Positions 4,864 to 5,640 of a stretch of 5,640 nt of DNA are shown one piece after another; position 1 is the first letter of the stretch, and each line of letters begins with the position of its first letter. The stretch lies in assembly GCA_002779555.1 (NCBI GenBank), contig PEWI01000202.1, positions 1 to 5,640 of the forward strand. Direction: 5' to 3'. This DNA comes from Candidatus Bathyarchaeota archaeon CG07_land_8_20_14_0_80_47_9. Its GTDB lineage: Archaea > Thermoproteota > Bathyarchaeia > Bathyarchaeales > Bathycorpusculaceae. Made by a program: the position numbers and the translations under genes. The notes beneath the pieces are model-generated. The model was not told the origin of the DNA. It searched no databases and was given only the letters and a program-made list of their open reading frames with translations.

Positions 4864-5640
4864 TTGGGCAAGCAGATAGAAATAATCTGTGTCGGAAACG
4901 AGCTTTTGATTGGCAAAATAGTAAACACGAACGCCCATTGGCTAGCCAAGCGAGCTACTTCATTAGGAATGACGGTTAAAAGGGTGACTGCTGTAAGCGA
5001 CGACGTTGCCGAAATCGCAACTGTGGTTCGCGAGTCGCTCAAGCGAAAACCCAAGCTCATAATAACGACAGGCGGACTAGGCCCAACTTTTGACGACAGG
5101 ACCCTAGAAGGGATAGCCAAGGCCCTGAACCGCGAGCTAGAAGTCAATCAGAAAGCCTTGGGAATGGTCAGGAAAAAGTACGAAACCTACGCCAAAGAGG
5201 GAAAAATCGAAGAAGTTGAGTTGACGCCTCCCCGAGTCAAGATGGCGAAGCTCCCTGAAGGATCGAAACCCCTGCCCAACCCTGTTGGCACGGCCCCAGG
5301 CGTGGAGACAAAGGTTGGAGGAACGTTTTTGATAGCCTTGCCTGGCGTTCCTTCTGAGATGGATGCCATTTTTGAAGAATCTGTGGCGCCTCTAATCAAG
5401 AAGGAAGCAGGAGCGACTGTGTTTTTTGAGAGGAGCGTATTCGCTGACGGTATTATGGAGTCGGCGTTGGCTCCCTTGATTGACGAGGTGATGCATGACA
5501 ACTCATGCGTTTACATAAAGTCGCATCCGAAGGGTCAGGAGAAGAAACCGCATTTGGAAGTGCATTTTTCAACAACGACAAAAAATCATGAAACTGCTAG
5601 GAAATGTGTCGACGTTGCAGTGGCTCAGCTCTCGCAACTT
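4864..5640 (+). CDS. CinA N-terminal domain / COG1058 protein (MoCF fold), 3' partial
   Basis: The frame is open from TTG 4864 to the window edge, 259 codons without a stop. An in-frame TAG at 4861-4863 directly precedes the TTG, so translation cannot start further upstream, and the first in-frame ATG falls 35 residues into the conserved fold. Family motifs appear in order: IEIICVGNELLIG (5-17), the substrate-loop TTGGLGPTFDD (68-78), NPVGTAPG (139-146), and LPGVPSEM (159-166). These define the MoaB/MogA-like fold of the CinA N-terminal domain, annotated as NMN deamidase-related or ADP-ribose pyrophosphatase-type in characterised bacterial relatives. The archaeal stand-alone form usually lacks the C-terminal amidase domain and is about 250-265 residues. 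This copy should therefore end soon after the window, but a fused second domain cannot be excluded. It is cytosolic, with no signal peptide. The archaeal substrate is not established. Confidence 0.9.
   Translation, partial: MGKQIEIICVGNELLIGKIVNTNAHWLAKRATSLGMTVKRVTAVSDDVAEIATVVRESLKRKPKLIITTGGLGPTFDDRTLEGIAKALNRELEVNQKALGMVRKKYETYAKEGKIEEVELTPPRVKMAKLPEGSKPLPNPVGTAPGVETKVGGTFLIALPGVPSEMDAIFEESVAPLIKKEAGATVFFERSVFADGIMESALAPLIDEVMHDNSCVYIKSHPKGQEKKPHLEVHFSTTTKNHETARKCVDVAVAQLSQL

Noticed and set aside
4860..5501. Two minus-strand open frames (4860-5147 and 5187-5501)
   Set aside because: They lie opposite the plus-strand COG1058 gene, which has clear family motifs through the same bases. The minus-strand peptides are low-complexity Ser/Thr/Ala-rich shadows.

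Overview
The window looks archaeal. It carries an initiator tRNA-Met gene with an A1:U72 acceptor end, three G:C pairs at the base of the anticodon stem, and a short intron in a bulge-helix-bulge fold. It also has A/T-rich TATA-like boxes at archaeal spacing, a probable leaderless gene, and protein families typical of archaea (PAC2/COG2047, stand-alone COG1058, AmrS, PflX-like COG1313). The mix would fit a TACK-group archaeon such as a Bathyarchaeia member. That placement is inference, since no marker here fixes the lineage.

Layout. 1-225 is the 3' end of an unrecognised gene. 315-414 (minus) is the intron-bearing initiator tRNA. 415-539 is a divergent promoter region. 540-1184 is a PAC2-family protein, followed 41 bp later by a two-helix membrane protein of 79 residues (1226-1465), probably in the same transcript. 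1466-1627 is a control region with a hairpin carrying a T-run, an inverted repeat, and a palindrome sitting exactly on the TATA box of the next gene. 1628-2224 encodes a ribbon-helix-helix (RHH) type regulator with a C-terminal domain I do not firmly recognise. It is followed on the same strand by an AmrS-type radical SAM enzyme (2275-3330), a PflX-like radical SAM enzyme (3387-4478), and a small zinc-ribbon protein (4563-4769). A separate promoter then drives a COG1058 (CinA N-terminal/MoCF-fold) protein that starts with TTG at 4864 and runs off the window.

How the genes may work together. The two radical SAM enzymes share an architecture: an N-terminal Cys-x2-Cys-x3-Cys element and then the Cys-x3-Cys-x2-Cys cluster motif. 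They follow a DNA-binding protein whose own promoter is covered by a palindrome. The simplest reading is a self-regulated regulator at the head of a radical SAM cluster. The usual partners of AmrS (AMMECR1 and Memo) are not in the window. Apart from the tRNA, all genes are on the plus strand. No CRISPR array, insertion sequence or phage gene was seen.
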